In this document: piece by piece, positions 52,948 to 61,837 of the stretch
How the letters are laid out: each line of letters begins with the position of its first letter
Numbering within the stretch: position 1 is the first letter of the stretch
Source: DATHTK01 sp035463295
GTDB taxonomy: Bacteria; Actinomycetota; Rubrobacteria; Rubrobacterales; Rubrobacteraceae
DNA length: 64,000 nt
Direction of reading: 5' to 3'
Assembly (NCBI GenBank): GCA_035463295.1
Contig: DATHTK010000057.1
Coordinates: 23,814 to 87,813 of the forward strand
Position numbers and translations under genes: made by a program
Notes under the pieces: generated by a model
Database searches by the model: none
The model's input: the letters and a program-made list of their open reading frames with translations, nothing else
What the model was told of the DNA's origin: nothing

Positions 52948-55077
52948 CTACTCCCCCTCTTTCTTCTTGCGGTACTTCTTCTCGACGGTGACGGGGCCGT
53001 AGGACATCTGTCGGGCGAGGAGCCCCAAGACGAGGAGGAAGCCGGCGACGAGGTTGGTCGTCATGGAATCCACGTCCCCTGAGCCCACGTAACCCTGTCC
53101 GACGAGCCAGGTCACCACCACGCCGGCGAGCCAGGTGAGCAGCGCCTTGTTGTTGCGCAAACCGTCGATTACAGTGCCCAGAGCGGCCCCGTTGTCCGCA
53201 CCAGGGGCGTCCACACGCTCGTCCGAGGGGCTCCATTCCTCTTGGAGCGGGGCATCGTCGCCGTTGCGGGAGTGCGCTCCCTCGTAGACAAAGAGATCCT
53301 GGGGCGGGAGATCGGGATCCGGGATCGACTTTCGCTCTTCGGCTCCGTCCTGCGAGGGCGCCCGGGCGGGGAGCGGAGGCCTCACGGGCGCGTCCTTCCC
53401 CATGCCCATCTCTCGGAGAAACCTACGGCCGACGCCCTTTTCGGCCTTCTCCTCGGCGAGCTCCGCTGCCCGGCGACAGGTGCCGGTGAAGCCTCTGCCC
53501 GCCAGGTTGTAGTAGTCGGTCTCCGGACTGATGGGCCAGTTGGCGAGGTCCCCGTAATCTCCGCAGGCGTCGAGGGCCGGTTGGCCCAGGATCCAGATCT
53601 GACGGTAGCCCAGCTCCTCGTCGTAAATGATCTCCGCGAGAGCGTTGACGTTCTTCGCGCCGTTGGTGACGGTGACACCGACCCCGGCCTTGCGGATCTC
53701 CGCGGCCAGGGCGAAGGCCGCCGTCTCATCGGCCTGACCGACGGCGGCGAGGTTGATGTACGGTAACCCGTCGCGGTTTAGGCTCTCGTCGCGCTTGCCC
53801 CTGGCGCCTGTGTCCCTGGGGATGATGCTCCTGGCCCGGTCGTAGAAGTAGACCCGGTCTGCCAGGTGGTTTGGCTCGCCCCACTCCGAGCCGGTGTTGA
53901 TTATCGCGCAGACCTTCTTGAACTCGCTCCGGTCGGCGTAGGAGTTGAGGTTGTGCCGGCTCCAGAACCACGTCGCGGCCTTCGCCGCCAGGTCGGGACG
54001 GGTGAGAAGGTCCGGTTCGGAGACCAGGTCCACCCCGAGAACTCGCGAGAGGTTGGCGTAGGCGTCCTGCCAGGTGTTCATGAGGAAGCCCCGACCGTGG
54101 TAGCGCCACTCCCCGGGGCGCCCGCTGATGCGGTCGAGGTACATCCAGTAGTTGCGGTCGCCATACTCCTCCAGCGTCCGCAGGCGGTCCGTCTCCTGCA
54201 CCACGTTCCCCAGAAACGCCGCGATGCGCGCGTGCGTCGTGATCTCGGCTTCCTGCATCTCTGGAACCAGGGCGTCCCGATACCTCTCGAGAGTAACCAG
54301 ATCCGTGTTCCCAGAGATCTCGGAGAGCTGTTTGGCGGTGAGGAGCGGAACCGCTGGCTCCGGCCGCTGCGGTTCGGGCCGTTCCGGCTCCGGTCGCTTC
54401 GGTGCTGGTAGCTTGGATGGCCTGGGCAGCGGCGGTTTCGGTCTCTCGGGTTCGGACTTCTCGCGGGCGTCGCCGGAGGGGAGCAACCAGTCCTCCGGCC
54501 GGACCATGACCTCGTAGCCTCCCTGGGGACCCCAGCTAAAGTGCGATCGCTCCAGGGTGACGTTGGTGTTCACACCGGGTCTTCCGCCGCCGGCGTCGTA
54601 GCTCTGCAAAAGCTTGCCGCCGGGAAGAACGATGGCGACGTGCCCCTGATCCTTGACGTTGCGGTACTTGCGCCCGACGAGGGTCCAGGGGCGGCGCGCT
54701 TCCTGGAGGTTGAACGGGCGCTGCTTGCCGCGCACCTCGAAGTAGCCGCGCCGGGGAAACTCCGGGGCGGCGGCTGCGGTAGATCCGAAGTAGGCGACCA
54801 CGCCACCGTCGTAGTTCTCGTTGCCCAGGTGCGGGATCTCTAGCCCTACCGCTCTGCGGGCGAGGTTCGAGACCCCGGCGCAGAAGCAGGAGGTGCTCCG
54901 GACCTCGGCGGCGGGCGGGGGCGGCCCGTTAGTGCCCCAGGCGGGCGCCCTGCTCGGGACTACGCCGCCCGTCCACCAGGCATAGGGCGTCCCGACGATC
55001 TTGCTCACATACTCCCACGCCTTCTTCTTGTTCTGTTCGAGTCTGGCCGAAACGACCGATTCCCTGGTCTTCGTCAC
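52948..55077 (-). CDS. Muralytic protein with NlpC/P60-like, GH19-like and membrane-spanning domains
   Basis: GTG 55077 follows GGAGGAGCGC. Of 709 residues, about 15-200 look like an NlpC/P60-type hydrolase (VSKIVGTPYAWW, TSCFCAGVSNLARRAVGLE, DQGHVAIVLPGG), though the usual D-C-S-G motif is altered. A Pro/Arg/Glu linker (about 205-245) leads to a GH19 chitinase/endolysin-like domain (about 250-420: ITTHARIAAFLGNVVQETDR, YHGRGFLMNTWQDAYANLSR, AATWFWSRHNLN) with candidate catalytic Glu residues. After a further domain the C terminus has two membrane helices (LLTWLAGVVVTWLVGQGYVG, LVAGFLLVLGLLARQMSYG) and a basic tail, giving a membrane-tethered wall hydrolase. It is first in the injection-system gene run. 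Confidence 0.8.
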   Translation of the reverse strand: MTKTRESVVSARLEQNKKKAWEYVSKIVGTPYAWWTGGVVPSRAPAWGTNGPPPPAAEVRSTSCFCAGVSNLARRAVGLEIPHLGNENYDGGVVAYFGSTAAAAPEFPRRGYFEVRGKQRPFNLQEARRPWTLVGRKYRNVKDQGHVAIVLPGGKLLQSYDAGGGRPGVNTNVTLERSHFSWGPQGGYEVMVRPEDWLLPSGDAREKSEPERPKPPLPRPSKLPAPKRPEPERPEPQRPEPAVPLLTAKQLSEISGNTDLVTLERYRDALVPEMQEAEITTHARIAAFLGNVVQETDRLRTLEEYGDRNYWMYLDRISGRPGEWRYHGRGFLMNTWQDAYANLSRVLGVDLVSEPDLLTRPDLAAKAATWFWSRHNLNSYADRSEFKKVCAIINTGSEWGEPNHLADRVYFYDRARSIIPRDTGARGKRDESLNRDGLPYINLAAVGQADETAAFALAAEIRKAGVGVTVTNGAKNVNALAEIIYDEELGYRQIWILGQPALDACGDYGDLANWPISPETDYYNLAGRGFTGTCRRAAELAEEKAEKGVGRRFLREMGMGKDAPVRPPLPARAPSQDGAEERKSIPDPDLPPQDLFVYEGAHSRNGDDAPLQEEWSPSDERVDAPGADNGAALGTVIDGLRNNKALLTWLAGVVVTWLVGQGYVGSGDVDSMTTNLVAGFLLVLGLLARQMSYGPVTVEKKYRKKKEGE

Positions 55078-55330
55078 GCGCTCCTCCGTCGATGTATAGC
55101 CTGGTTATCGAGATGCGAGGGCACGTTTGCACAAGGCGATGAATTTCCGATGAATCTAGCGGCCGATCGCGACCGTTGTGACGTTTCGCGCCAGGGGCGC
55201 GTCTCCGGCAGCGCTCGATCCCCAGCGAGTAGCCGTATCGGTCTCTCGACGTCTGTCATGCGGCATTGTTTTTCCGGCGGCTGGAGCGGGTAACCATAAA
55301 GAGAAAGAGAGCCGGACGGAGAGGGAGAAC

Positions 55331-55540
55331 ATGGACGACGCTATGCAGCAGCGGGTCATGACCATACTGGCGGCGGGGATCGCCTACCTGATAAGCCACC
55401 AGCTGACCAACCGCTTTATAGACATCCCTGATCAGAGGGGCATAAAGGACGACGTCCTGGAGGCGGTGCTCAAGGGGGCGACCACCGCCGCCTCGACCAT
55501 CCTCGCCTCGATCATCGTGCGCCGCCTGTTTAGATCCTGA
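55331..55540 (+). CDS. Small two-helix membrane protein, holin-like candidate
   Basis: ATG 55331 follows GGAGAGGGAGAAC. The 69-residue protein has two hydrophobic helices (VMTILAAGIAYLISHQL and ATTAASTILASIIVRRLF) around a polar hairpin (IDIPDQRGIKDDVLEAV). Size and topology resemble class II holins and other small membrane proteins. It is divergent from the muralytic gene, whose start is 253 bp away. Holin function is inferred only from topology and neighbourhood. Confidence 0.6.
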   Translation: MDDAMQQRVMTILAAGIAYLISHQLTNRFIDIPDQRGIKDDVLEAVLKGATTAASTILASIIVRRLFRS

Positions 55541-55564
55541 GTGGCCCGCACTCCCGCTCACTCC

Positions 55565-55606
55565 GGAGCCCGCGCCGGTCGCGACCGGCACGGGCTCCTT
55601 GTTGCT
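55565..55606 (+). terminator. Strong intrinsic terminator
   Basis: GGAGCCCG (55565-55572) pairs with CGGGCTCC (55591-55598), enclosing a second stem CCGGTC (55575-55580) / GACCGG (55583-55588). It is followed by TTGTTGCT. It ends the small membrane protein transcript 25 bp after the stop codon. Confidence 0.8.
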
Positions 55607-55683
55607 CGCGCGCGGCTTCTGTATCATCGCCGGTAGGTGAGGGGAGAGGCCCCGTCCGGCGGTGCCACCGCGGCGGGGCCGAT

Positions 55684-56463
55684 GTGGGTGAGAGCCGGGA
55701 GGTCGTTTCGACGGCGCAGCTCGAGGACAGGGTAGCCATCGTGACCGGTGGTGGCGGGGGACTCGGCGAGGGGATCTGCGCCACCCTGGCCGCCGCCGGC
55801 GCCTCGGTCGCCGCAGTGGACGTGGCTCGCGAGAAGGCGGCGTCGGTCGCCGGAAGGGTCGCGTCCGACAGCGGGCGCTGCGTCGCCTTCGAGGCCGACG
55901 TCTCGGACCGACGCTCCGTTGAGGCGATGGTCGGAGAGGTCGTGGAGGAGTTCGGCGGGGTGGACATCGTAGTCAACAACGCCGCCATCTACCCGCTGCG
56001 TTCGTGGACAGAGATCGAGGAAGAAGAGTGGGACCGGGTGCTGGCCGTGAACCTCAAAGGATACTTTCTCTGTGCCCGAGCTGCCTACCCGCGCATGAGG
56101 GAGCGCGGGCGCGGACGCATCATAAATGTAGCCTCGATCACCTTCTTCATCGGTTGGTCTGGCTTCCTCGACTACGTCTCGTCGAAGGGGGCGGTGATAG
56201 GCTTTACCCGCACGCTCGCCCGCGAGGTCGGACCCGACGGGATAACGGTCAACGCGATCTCCCCGGGCGCCTTCCCGACCGACGCCGAAAGAGTCCACCC
56301 GGACCAGGAGGCACTCAGCCGCCGCATTCTCGAACAACAGTCCCTCAAGCGCCGCGGGACACCCGAGGACGTCGGGGACCTCGTCGCCTTTCTCGCTTCG
56401 GACGCCGCCTCCTTTATCACCGGCCAGACAATCATGATCGACGGCGGCTGGGCGATGCACTGA
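55684..56463 (+). CDS. Short-chain dehydrogenase/reductase
   Basis: The 259-residue SDR has the Rossmann motif VTGGGGGLGEGI, the DVSDR adenine loop, NNAAIYP, and the catalytic set with Ser in NVASITFFIGWSG, Tyr and Lys in DYVSSKGAV (Y-x-x-x-K). It ends with the usual FITGQTIMIDGGWAMH. NAD preference is suggested by the acidic residue after strand 2 (AVDVAREKA). It is the first gene of a four-gene unit with an amidohydrolase, a Rieske protein and a small protein. GTG 55684 is assumed; a GTG 24 bases on is an alternative. Confidence 0.9.
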   Translation: MGESREVVSTAQLEDRVAIVTGGGGGLGEGICATLAAAGASVAAVDVAREKAASVAGRVASDSGRCVAFEADVSDRRSVEAMVGEVVEEFGGVDIVVNNAAIYPLRSWTEIEEEEWDRVLAVNLKGYFLCARAAYPRMRERGRGRIINVASITFFIGWSGFLDYVSSKGAVIGFTRTLAREVGPDGITVNAISPGAFPTDAERVHPDQEALSRRILEQQSLKRRGTPEDVGDLVAFLASDAASFITGQTIMIDGGWAMH

Positions 56464-56500
56464 AGGTAAGGGCGGTTCGCGAACCGGAGAGGAACCCGAC

Positions 56501-57637
56501 TTGACCGATACCGCGGCGCGGTCCACAGAACGCAAGGAGAGGCTCGAGGACATCCTGGTCGTCGACTGCGACGTCCACGTTCACGAGTCGCCTAAGGAGC
56601 TCGTCCCCTACTGCGAGATGCCCTGGCGCGTCGCCCTCGAGAACATAAAGGACGTCAAGGAGTTCTATCTGGATATACCGGGCTTCTCGCCGGGGACGAC
56701 GGCCTACGAAGCGAAGTTCCCCTCGGGTCATGAGGGCACCCGGATGGTGCACACCCCCGAGCAGATGCGCGAGGAGCTCGACGCGATCCACGTGGATATC
56801 GGGATCCTCTTCCCCGATCACTTCTTGAAGATACCGGTGATCTCACAGACCGACTACGCCGTCGCCCTCGCCCGCGCCTACAACGCCTGGCTCCTGGACA
56901 GGTGGTGCTCCCCCGAGAAGGGACTCCTCGGGTGCATCCTCGCTTGTCCCCACGACCCCGTGGACGCGGCCCGCGAGATCGAGAGGTACGCCCGCGAGCC
57001 GGGCATGGTCGGCGTCTTTCTGCCGTGCGCCGGACTCGAGCGGCTCTGGGGCCACCGGCAGTACGACCCGATCTACGAGGCCGCGGAAGCAGCGGGGTTG
57101 CCGGTATTGCTCCACAGTGTGACCGTCATCCATCCCGTCTTTCCATTCAACACGCAGGGCTTCGAGACGGAGTTCGGGCGGCACATCTGCAGCCACACCT
57201 TCTCGATGATGGCGAACCTGGTGCACATGATCACCACCGGCGTGCCGGTGCGCTACCCGAAACTGAAGGTCGCCGTGACCGAGGCGGGTATCTCCTGGGT
57301 GCCTTTCCTGATGCACAAGATGGACAAGGAGTACGTCGAACGGCGGCGAGAGGTTCCCTTTCTCGAGGACAAGCCGAGCACCTACCTCAGGAAGATGTAC
57401 TTCGCCACCCAGCCCGTCGAGGAACCGGACAACCTGGGGGACCTCGTGAAGCTGCTCGAGCTCTACGACGGCGAGGACAACACCATCTTCGCCTCTGACT
57501 GGCCCCACCACGACTTCGACCACCCCTCGAAGGTGCATCAGGTCCCGTTTACGAACGAGGTGCGGCGCAAGATCTTCGGCGAGAACGCGCTCGGGCTCTT
57601 CGACATCGACGCCCGGGCCAACCGCCTGAACCTCTAG
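56501..57637 (+). CDS. Amidohydrolase-2 family metal-dependent hydrolase (ACMSD-like)
   Basis: The TTG start at 56501 follows GAGAGGAAC. The 378-residue TIM-barrel protein has the N-terminal metal site VVDCDVHVHES (D-x-H-x-H), PVLLHSVTVIHP near the second site, and the C-terminal Asp in TIFASDWPHHDFDHPS. PF04909 enzymes of this type decarboxylate or hydrolyse catabolic intermediates, often from aromatic ring cleavage. Linkage with an SDR and a Rieske ferredoxin-like protein suggests degradation of an aromatic or cyclic compound. Substrate unknown. Confidence 0.88.
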   Translation: MTDTAARSTERKERLEDILVVDCDVHVHESPKELVPYCEMPWRVALENIKDVKEFYLDIPGFSPGTTAYEAKFPSGHEGTRMVHTPEQMREELDAIHVDIGILFPDHFLKIPVISQTDYAVALARAYNAWLLDRWCSPEKGLLGCILACPHDPVDAAREIERYAREPGMVGVFLPCAGLERLWGHRQYDPIYEAAEAAGLPVLLHSVTVIHPVFPFNTQGFETEFGRHICSHTFSMMANLVHMITTGVPVRYPKLKVAVTEAGISWVPFLMHKMDKEYVERRREVPFLEDKPSTYLRKMYFATQPVEEPDNLGDLVKLLELYDGEDNTIFASDWPHHDFDHPSKVHQVPFTNEVRRKIFGENALGLFDIDARANRLNL

Positions 57638-57647
57638 GGGAGAGAGG

Positions 57648-58022
57648 ATGACGCAGAGAAGGGGACGCGAGGAGCACGTCGTGGGGGATGCCTCGGATTT
57701 CCCGGAGGGGACTCACAGGGTGGTGAGAATCGGGCGGCGCGAGATCGGCGTTTTCAACATCCGGGGCGAGCTCTACGGTCTTCCCAACGTCTGTCCGCAC
57801 CAGACTGGCCCCCTTTGCGAGGGCGGTCCGCCCCTCGGCACTCTCGTCGCTCGGGAGGAGGACTGGAAGTTCGAGTGGGTCCACGACGGCGAGGTCGTCG
57901 CCTGTCCCTGGCACGGCCTCGAGTACCACGTACCGACCGGACAGTGCCTCGCCTACCCGAACATCAGGCTGCGCCGCTACGAGGTCGTCGTCGAGAGCGG
58001 CAAGGTCAAGGTACTCCTCTAG
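57648..58022 (+). CDS. Rieske [2Fe-2S] ferredoxin-like protein
   Basis: The 124-residue protein has the two ligand boxes C49-P-H51 (NVCPHQTGPLCEGG) and C86-P-W-H89 (VACPWHGLEYHVPTGQCLAY). The spacing between boxes, 34 residues, is longer than in simple ferredoxins and includes an insertion LVAREEDWKFEWVHDG. It would pass electrons to an oxygenase or act as a Rieske subunit. It lies 10 bp after the amidohydrolase stop, and a small protein follows at once. Confidence 0.92.
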   Translation: MTQRRGREEHVVGDASDFPEGTHRVVRIGRREIGVFNIRGELYGLPNVCPHQTGPLCEGGPPLGTLVAREEDWKFEWVHDGEVVACPWHGLEYHVPTGQCLAYPNIRLRRYEVVVESGKVKVLL

Positions 58023-58027
58023 AAGGA

Positions 58028-58276
58028 ATGGACGACCTCGACGAGCAGATAGATGGCAGTCTCGCCGTCCGCGAAGAGGCAGGGGCATTCCTCGTTGTCC
58101 GGGCCGAAGACCCCGACGACTGGCTCGCCCGCTTCGAGAAGACCCCGGACTTTCCCGCTCGCGAGTGGGCCGAGAACATGGCCCGGGTCTACAACCGGCG
58201 CCTCGGGAGAGGCGTCGCCGGGCCGCCCACGCCACCCGGTACGCGACCCGCGAGCTACCACCCGCGAGACCGGTAG
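58028..58276 (+). CDS. Small hypothetical protein of the Rieske operon (82 aa)
   Basis: ATG 58028 lies 5 bp after the Rieske stop and overlaps AGAAGGA as ribosome site. The protein (DDLDEQIDGSLAVREEAGAF, DDWLARFEKTPDFPAREWAE, ENMARVYNRRL) is soluble, with a Trp-rich helix and a Pro-rich C terminus. I do not recognise the family. Its coupling suggests an accessory role for the operon's oxidoreductases. Confidence 0.65.
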   Translation: MDDLDEQIDGSLAVREEAGAFLVVRAEDPDDWLARFEKTPDFPAREWAENMARVYNRRLGRGVAGPPTPPGTRPASYHPRDR

Positions 58277-58278
58277 CA

Positions 58279-58308
58279 AGGGCGCGGGCTCTGGCGAGTC
58301 CGCGCCCT
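58279..58308 (+). terminator. GC-rich hairpin ending the Rieske operon
   Basis: GGGCGCGGGCTC (58280-58291) pairs with GAGTCCGCGCCC (58296-58307) around a TGGC loop, with one G-U pair; A58279/T58308 extend it. There is no long T run. It lies between convergent genes and could serve both. Confidence 0.6.
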
Positions 58309-58337
58309 CAGCGCCCCGGCCGGGCAAGCGCTCTACG

Positions 58338-59789
58338 CTACAGTGGGCGTATTGCGATGGTCTTCCACGTCGAGTAGAAGTCCAGGGCGGCCGGACCCTG
58401 CTCCCGGGGACCGACCCCGCTCTCCTTGACGCCGCCGAAGGGCACCTGGAACTCGAGGCCCGCGGTCGGCACGTTGACGTTCACGAGGCCGGTCTCCGAG
58501 CGGGCGAGGAACTCGTGAGCGTAGCGCAGGGACCTGGTCGCTATGCCCGCGGTCAGGCCAAAGCGGGTGTCGTTGGCAAGCTCGACGGCGTGGTCGAAGT
58601 CGCGAGCTCTAATGACGGCGAGGACGGGGCCGAAGATCTCTTCCTGCGCCGTCTGACTACCGTTATCCACATCGGCGACGATGGCGGGGGAGATATAGTA
58701 ACCCGCGTCCGCGGAGCCGGTCGCCCCGCCTTCGAGGACCATGCGCCCCTCGCCCTTGGCGGTCTCCAGTGCTTCCAGGATGTCCTCGTACTGGCTCTCG
58801 TTGATCACGGGCCCGACGATCGTCTCCTCGTCGAGGGGGTCGCCGAATTTCATCGCTTCGGCCGCGCGCTTGAGCTCGTCGATAAACTCGTCGTAGACGT
58901 CTTCCACGACGATAGCGCGGCTCGAGGCGGTGCACTTCTGCCCGGAGTAGCCGAAGGCGCCGTAGGCGACCTTCTGCGCAGCGTCCGAGAGGTCGGCGTC
59001 CTCCATCACCAGGTAGGGGTTCTTGCCGCCCATCTCGAGCTGCACCTTCTTGCCGATGGCCCTCTCCTGGATGCCGAGGCCGACCGGGGTGGAGCCGGTA
59101 AAGGAGATGGCCTCGACGCGCGGATCGGTGACCATCGCGTCGCCGACCGTGCCGCCGGAGCCGGTAACCATGTTCACGACCCCGTCGGGGAGGCCGGCTT
59201 CGGCGAGGATGCGCACCAGCGAGGCGGCGTTCAGGGAAGCGTCGGTGGCGGGTTTGATCACGACCGTGTTGCCGCAGATCAGGGCCGGCGCCAGCTTCCA
59301 CGTGGGGATGGCGAGCGGGAAGTTCCACGGCGTGATGAGGGCGACCACCCCGAGCGGCTCGCGCACGCTGGAGATCTCGACCCCGGGTCGCGTGGACGGA
59401 GGCGTGATGCCGAACATCCGCCAGCCCTCGGAGCCGTAGAAGCGGAGGATCGTCGCCGCCCGGACGACCTCCGCCCGGCTCTCCGGCATCGGCTTGCCGA
59501 CCTCGCGCGCCATGAGCTGCGCCAGCTCGTCGGTCCGGGACTCCATGAGGTCGGCGGCCTGCGTCAGTATCGCCCCGCGCTCGGAGGGGAGCGTCGCCTT
59601 CCACCCGGGGAGCGCCGAAGCCGCGGCCTCGATCGCCCGCGCGGTCTCCTCAGCACCGGACTTCGGGGTGGTGCCGAGGAGCTCCGAGGGGTTCGCGGGG
59701 TTCGTGACCTCGTAGACCTCGCCGGAGTCGGCGGGGACCCACTCGCCGCCGATAAAGTTCTTGGATTCTATCTGGGATTCGATCATCAT
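58338..59789 (-). CDS. Aldehyde dehydrogenase (2-oxoglutarate semialdehyde dehydrogenase-like)
   Basis: The 483-residue enzyme has TPWNFPLAIPTWKLAPALICG, GNTVVIKPA, the active-site glutamate in QLEMGGKNP and the nucleophilic Cys near residue 286 in GYSGQKCTASSRAIV. FTGSTPVG and the C-terminal PFGGVKESGVGPREQG are typical of succinate- or 2-oxoglutarate-semialdehyde dehydrogenases. The neighbouring FAH-family gene would supply 2-oxoglutarate semialdehyde from a 2-keto-3-deoxypentonate, so I favour that substrate. They are transcribed the same way with about 130 bp between them. Confidence 0.88.
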   Translation of the reverse strand: MMIESQIESKNFIGGEWVPADSGEVYEVTNPANPSELLGTTPKSGAEETARAIEAAASALPGWKATLPSERGAILTQAADLMESRTDELAQLMAREVGKPMPESRAEVVRAATILRFYGSEGWRMFGITPPSTRPGVEISSVREPLGVVALITPWNFPLAIPTWKLAPALICGNTVVIKPATDASLNAASLVRILAEAGLPDGVVNMVTGSGGTVGDAMVTDPRVEAISFTGSTPVGLGIQERAIGKKVQLEMGGKNPYLVMEDADLSDAAQKVAYGAFGYSGQKCTASSRAIVVEDVYDEFIDELKRAAEAMKFGDPLDEETIVGPVINESQYEDILEALETAKGEGRMVLEGGATGSADAGYYISPAIVADVDNGSQTAQEEIFGPVLAVIRARDFDHAVELANDTRFGLTAGIATRSLRYAHEFLARSETGLVNVNVPTAGLEFQVPFGGVKESGVGPREQGPAALDFYSTWKTIAIRPL

Positions 59790-59919
59790 CCGCCTCCTCG
59801 ATGAGCCTGCGTTTCACTTCTCTCACTCTTACCCGTTTATGGCAAGAGCATCACGTGCGCGGTCGGGCGCTCCCGATGCCCGGGTCCCCGACGACCTCGA
59901 AAGGGCGACAGACAGTACT

Positions 59920-60738
59920 CTAGCTGGCCACCTCGTTTATGAGGACGAGGTCTCCGACGGAGATCTCGACCTCATCCCCCGGCGTGAGGCTGAAGTCGTC
60001 GGGCGGCACGATGCCGGTGCCGGTCATCAGGAAGGCCCCGTTCGGCAACGAGAGCTCCCTTCCGAGATGAGCCGCGAGTTCTTCGAGTGGGCGCTTCATC
60101 CGGGAGGTGCTCGTCTCGCCCTCGAACGCCACCGCGGCCCCCCTCTGGATGCGCAGCCCGATCCGGAGCCCTCTAAGCTCGTTGGGAGTAGCCGGGAGCA
60201 CGATGCCGGGACCGATTGCGCAGGAGCCGTCGTAGATCTTGGCCTGAGGCAGATAGAGCGGGTTCTCTCCTTCTATGTCGCGCGAGGAGACGTCGTCGCC
60301 CGCGGTGTAGCCCACGATCTCCATGCGGCCGTTCAGGAGGAGCACGAGCTCCGGCTCGGGCACGTTCCAGCGGCTGTCGGCCCGGACGCGCACCGCTCCC
60401 CCTTGCCCGACCACCCGGTGTCCGAGCGCCTTGAAGAAGAGCTCGGGGCGCTCGGCGTCGTAGACCTTCTCGTAGACGTCTGCCTCCCCGGACTCCGCCA
60501 TGCGTGCCTCCCGGCTCATCTCGTAGGTGACCCCGCTCGCCCACACCTCTTGCGCGGGCTCCACAGGGGGGAGGAGCGGGTCGTCGGCAGCCGTGCCGCG
60601 GGGCAGGGCCTCCAGGAAGCCGTCCACCTCAGCGGCCGACAGCTCCAACGGTAGGTCGAGGGTGAAGGCGGCGGGCAGGTAGCGGCCGTCGAGCGCCCAG
60701 CGAGCGCCTCGGTCGGTGAGGTGTTTGGACAGGTACAT
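59920..60738 (-). CDS. Fumarylacetoacetate hydrolase-family dehydratase
   Basis: ATG 60738 follows GGAGGAGAAC; a longer upstream frame is noncoding. The 272-residue protein has the FAH-type metal site (VPEPELVLLLNGR with E-x-E) and GYTAGDDVSSRDIEGENPLY, plus EVWASGVTYEMSREARMAES and a C-terminal LSLPNGAFLMTGTGIVPPDD. This arrangement matches 2-keto-3-deoxy-arabinonate/xylonate dehydratases rather than fumarylacetoacetase. With the dehydrogenase next door it would complete oxidative pentose degradation to 2-oxoglutarate. Confidence 0.85.
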   Translation of the reverse strand: MYLSKHLTDRGARWALDGRYLPAAFTLDLPLELSAAEVDGFLEALPRGTAADDPLLPPVEPAQEVWASGVTYEMSREARMAESGEADVYEKVYDAERPELFFKALGHRVVGQGGAVRVRADSRWNVPEPELVLLLNGRMEIVGYTAGDDVSSRDIEGENPLYLPQAKIYDGSCAIGPGIVLPATPNELRGLRIGLRIQRGAAVAFEGETSTSRMKRPLEELAAHLGRELSLPNGAFLMTGTGIVPPDDFSLTPGDEVEISVGDLVLINEVAS

Positions 60739-60844
60739 AGCGGTTCGTTCTCCTCCTTCCCCGGAAAACGTACACGCTACCACGACGGCGACCCGGTTGC
60801 GCGGGGCGCGGGGCGCGGTTAGTGTTGACGCGCACCCGGGGGAG

Positions 60845-60880
60845 GTCGGGAGAGGGCTCTGGGTCGGGAGAGGGCTCTGG
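60845..60880. repeat. Two perfect 18-bp tandem repeats
   Basis: GTCGGGAGAGGGCTCTGG occurs twice head to tail (60845-60862, 60863-60880) in the divergent region between the FAH-family and MBL-fold genes, about 58 bp before the MBL start codon. It could bind a regulator or be a recent slip duplication. Confidence 0.75.
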
Positions 60881-60937
60881 CTCTCGGCGGGGTGCGCAAG
60901 GACCACCGGGTCCCGTAACCACAGGAGGAGGGCGACG

Positions 60938-61837
60938 ATGGAGATCCTGCCTGGCATCCACCGCATAGAGTCGAACCTCGGGCCCCGCTTTATGTGCCAG
61001 TACCTTCTCGTCGGCGAGGAACGGACGGTGCTCGTGGATAGCGGGCTCGCCGAGACGCCCGAGGAGGTTATAGTCCCTTACCTAGATGGGATCGGGCTCG
61101 GTATCGAGAGCGTGGACGAGGTCGTCATAAGCCATGCCGACGTGGACCACTGCGGTGGGAACAGCGCCCTCAAGGAGATGAACCCTTCCCTGCGGTTCTC
61201 GTGCGGGGAGCCGGACCGGCCCTACGTCGAGAGCACTCAGGTGATGCTCGCGGAGATCTACCGCTGGTCCGAGCCCTACGGCTTCGGTCCCGACGAGGAG
61301 TCGGTGAGCTGGATCCTCGAGAGCCTCGGGGGCGACTGCCCCATAGACGAGGGGCTGAGGGGCGGAGAGACCCTAAGGCTCGGTCCCGACTGGCGCATCG
61401 AGATAATGCACCTCCCCGGTCACACGCCGGGACACCTCGGGATCTGGGACCCGAAGCACGGGGCCGCGATCATCATCGACGCCGCGCTCGAGAGCGGGAT
61501 CTACGACCGGGAGGGGAACCGCCTGATCCCACCGCGCTACTTCGACGCCGCCGGATACCGGAGTACGATACGTAATCTCCGTACCCTGCGCCCGGAGCAC
61601 CTCCTCACCGCCCACTACCCGCTCCTGCAGGGCCAGGACGCTCTGGACTTCCTCGACCGCTCGCTCGACTTCACCGAGCAGGTTCACCGAGTGGTCTCGG
61701 AGGCAATCTCGGCCGGGATCACGGACCTGTGGGAGCTGACCAAGCGCGCCGACGAGCGCCTCGGCCCGTACCCAGAGTCCAGGGAGGAGCTTGGGGCCGG
61801 CGTCCGGGCGCACCTGACCCTGCAGGGGCCGGCCTAG
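60938..61837 (+). CDS. Metallo-beta-lactamase-fold hydrolase
   Basis: ATG 60938 follows AGGAGGAGGGCGACG. The 299-residue protein has the zinc motif as HADVDH (H66, D68, D70, H71; canonical is HxHxDH, so the second His is Asp), HLPGHTPGHLGIWD with the third-site His, IIIDAAL, and a late His in LLTAHYPLLQG. The C-terminal helical region (about 235-290, ITDLWELTKRADERLGPYPE) resembles lactonase/hydroxyacylglutathione hydrolase-like subfamilies. It is divergent from the FAH-family gene. Substrate unknown. Confidence 0.88.
   Translation: MEILPGIHRIESNLGPRFMCQYLLVGEERTVLVDSGLAETPEEVIVPYLDGIGLGIESVDEVVISHADVDHCGGNSALKEMNPSLRFSCGEPDRPYVESTQVMLAEIYRWSEPYGFGPDEESVSWILESLGGDCPIDEGLRGGETLRLGPDWRIEIMHLPGHTPGHLGIWDPKHGAAIIIDAALESGIYDREGNRLIPPRYFDAAGYRSTIRNLRTLRPEHLLTAHYPLLQGQDALDFLDRSLDFTEQVHRVVSEAISAGITDLWELTKRADERLGPYPESREELGAGVRAHLTLQGPA

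Noticed and set aside
60845..60880. CRISPR-like direct repeats
   Set aside because: Only two 18-bp units without spacers are present.
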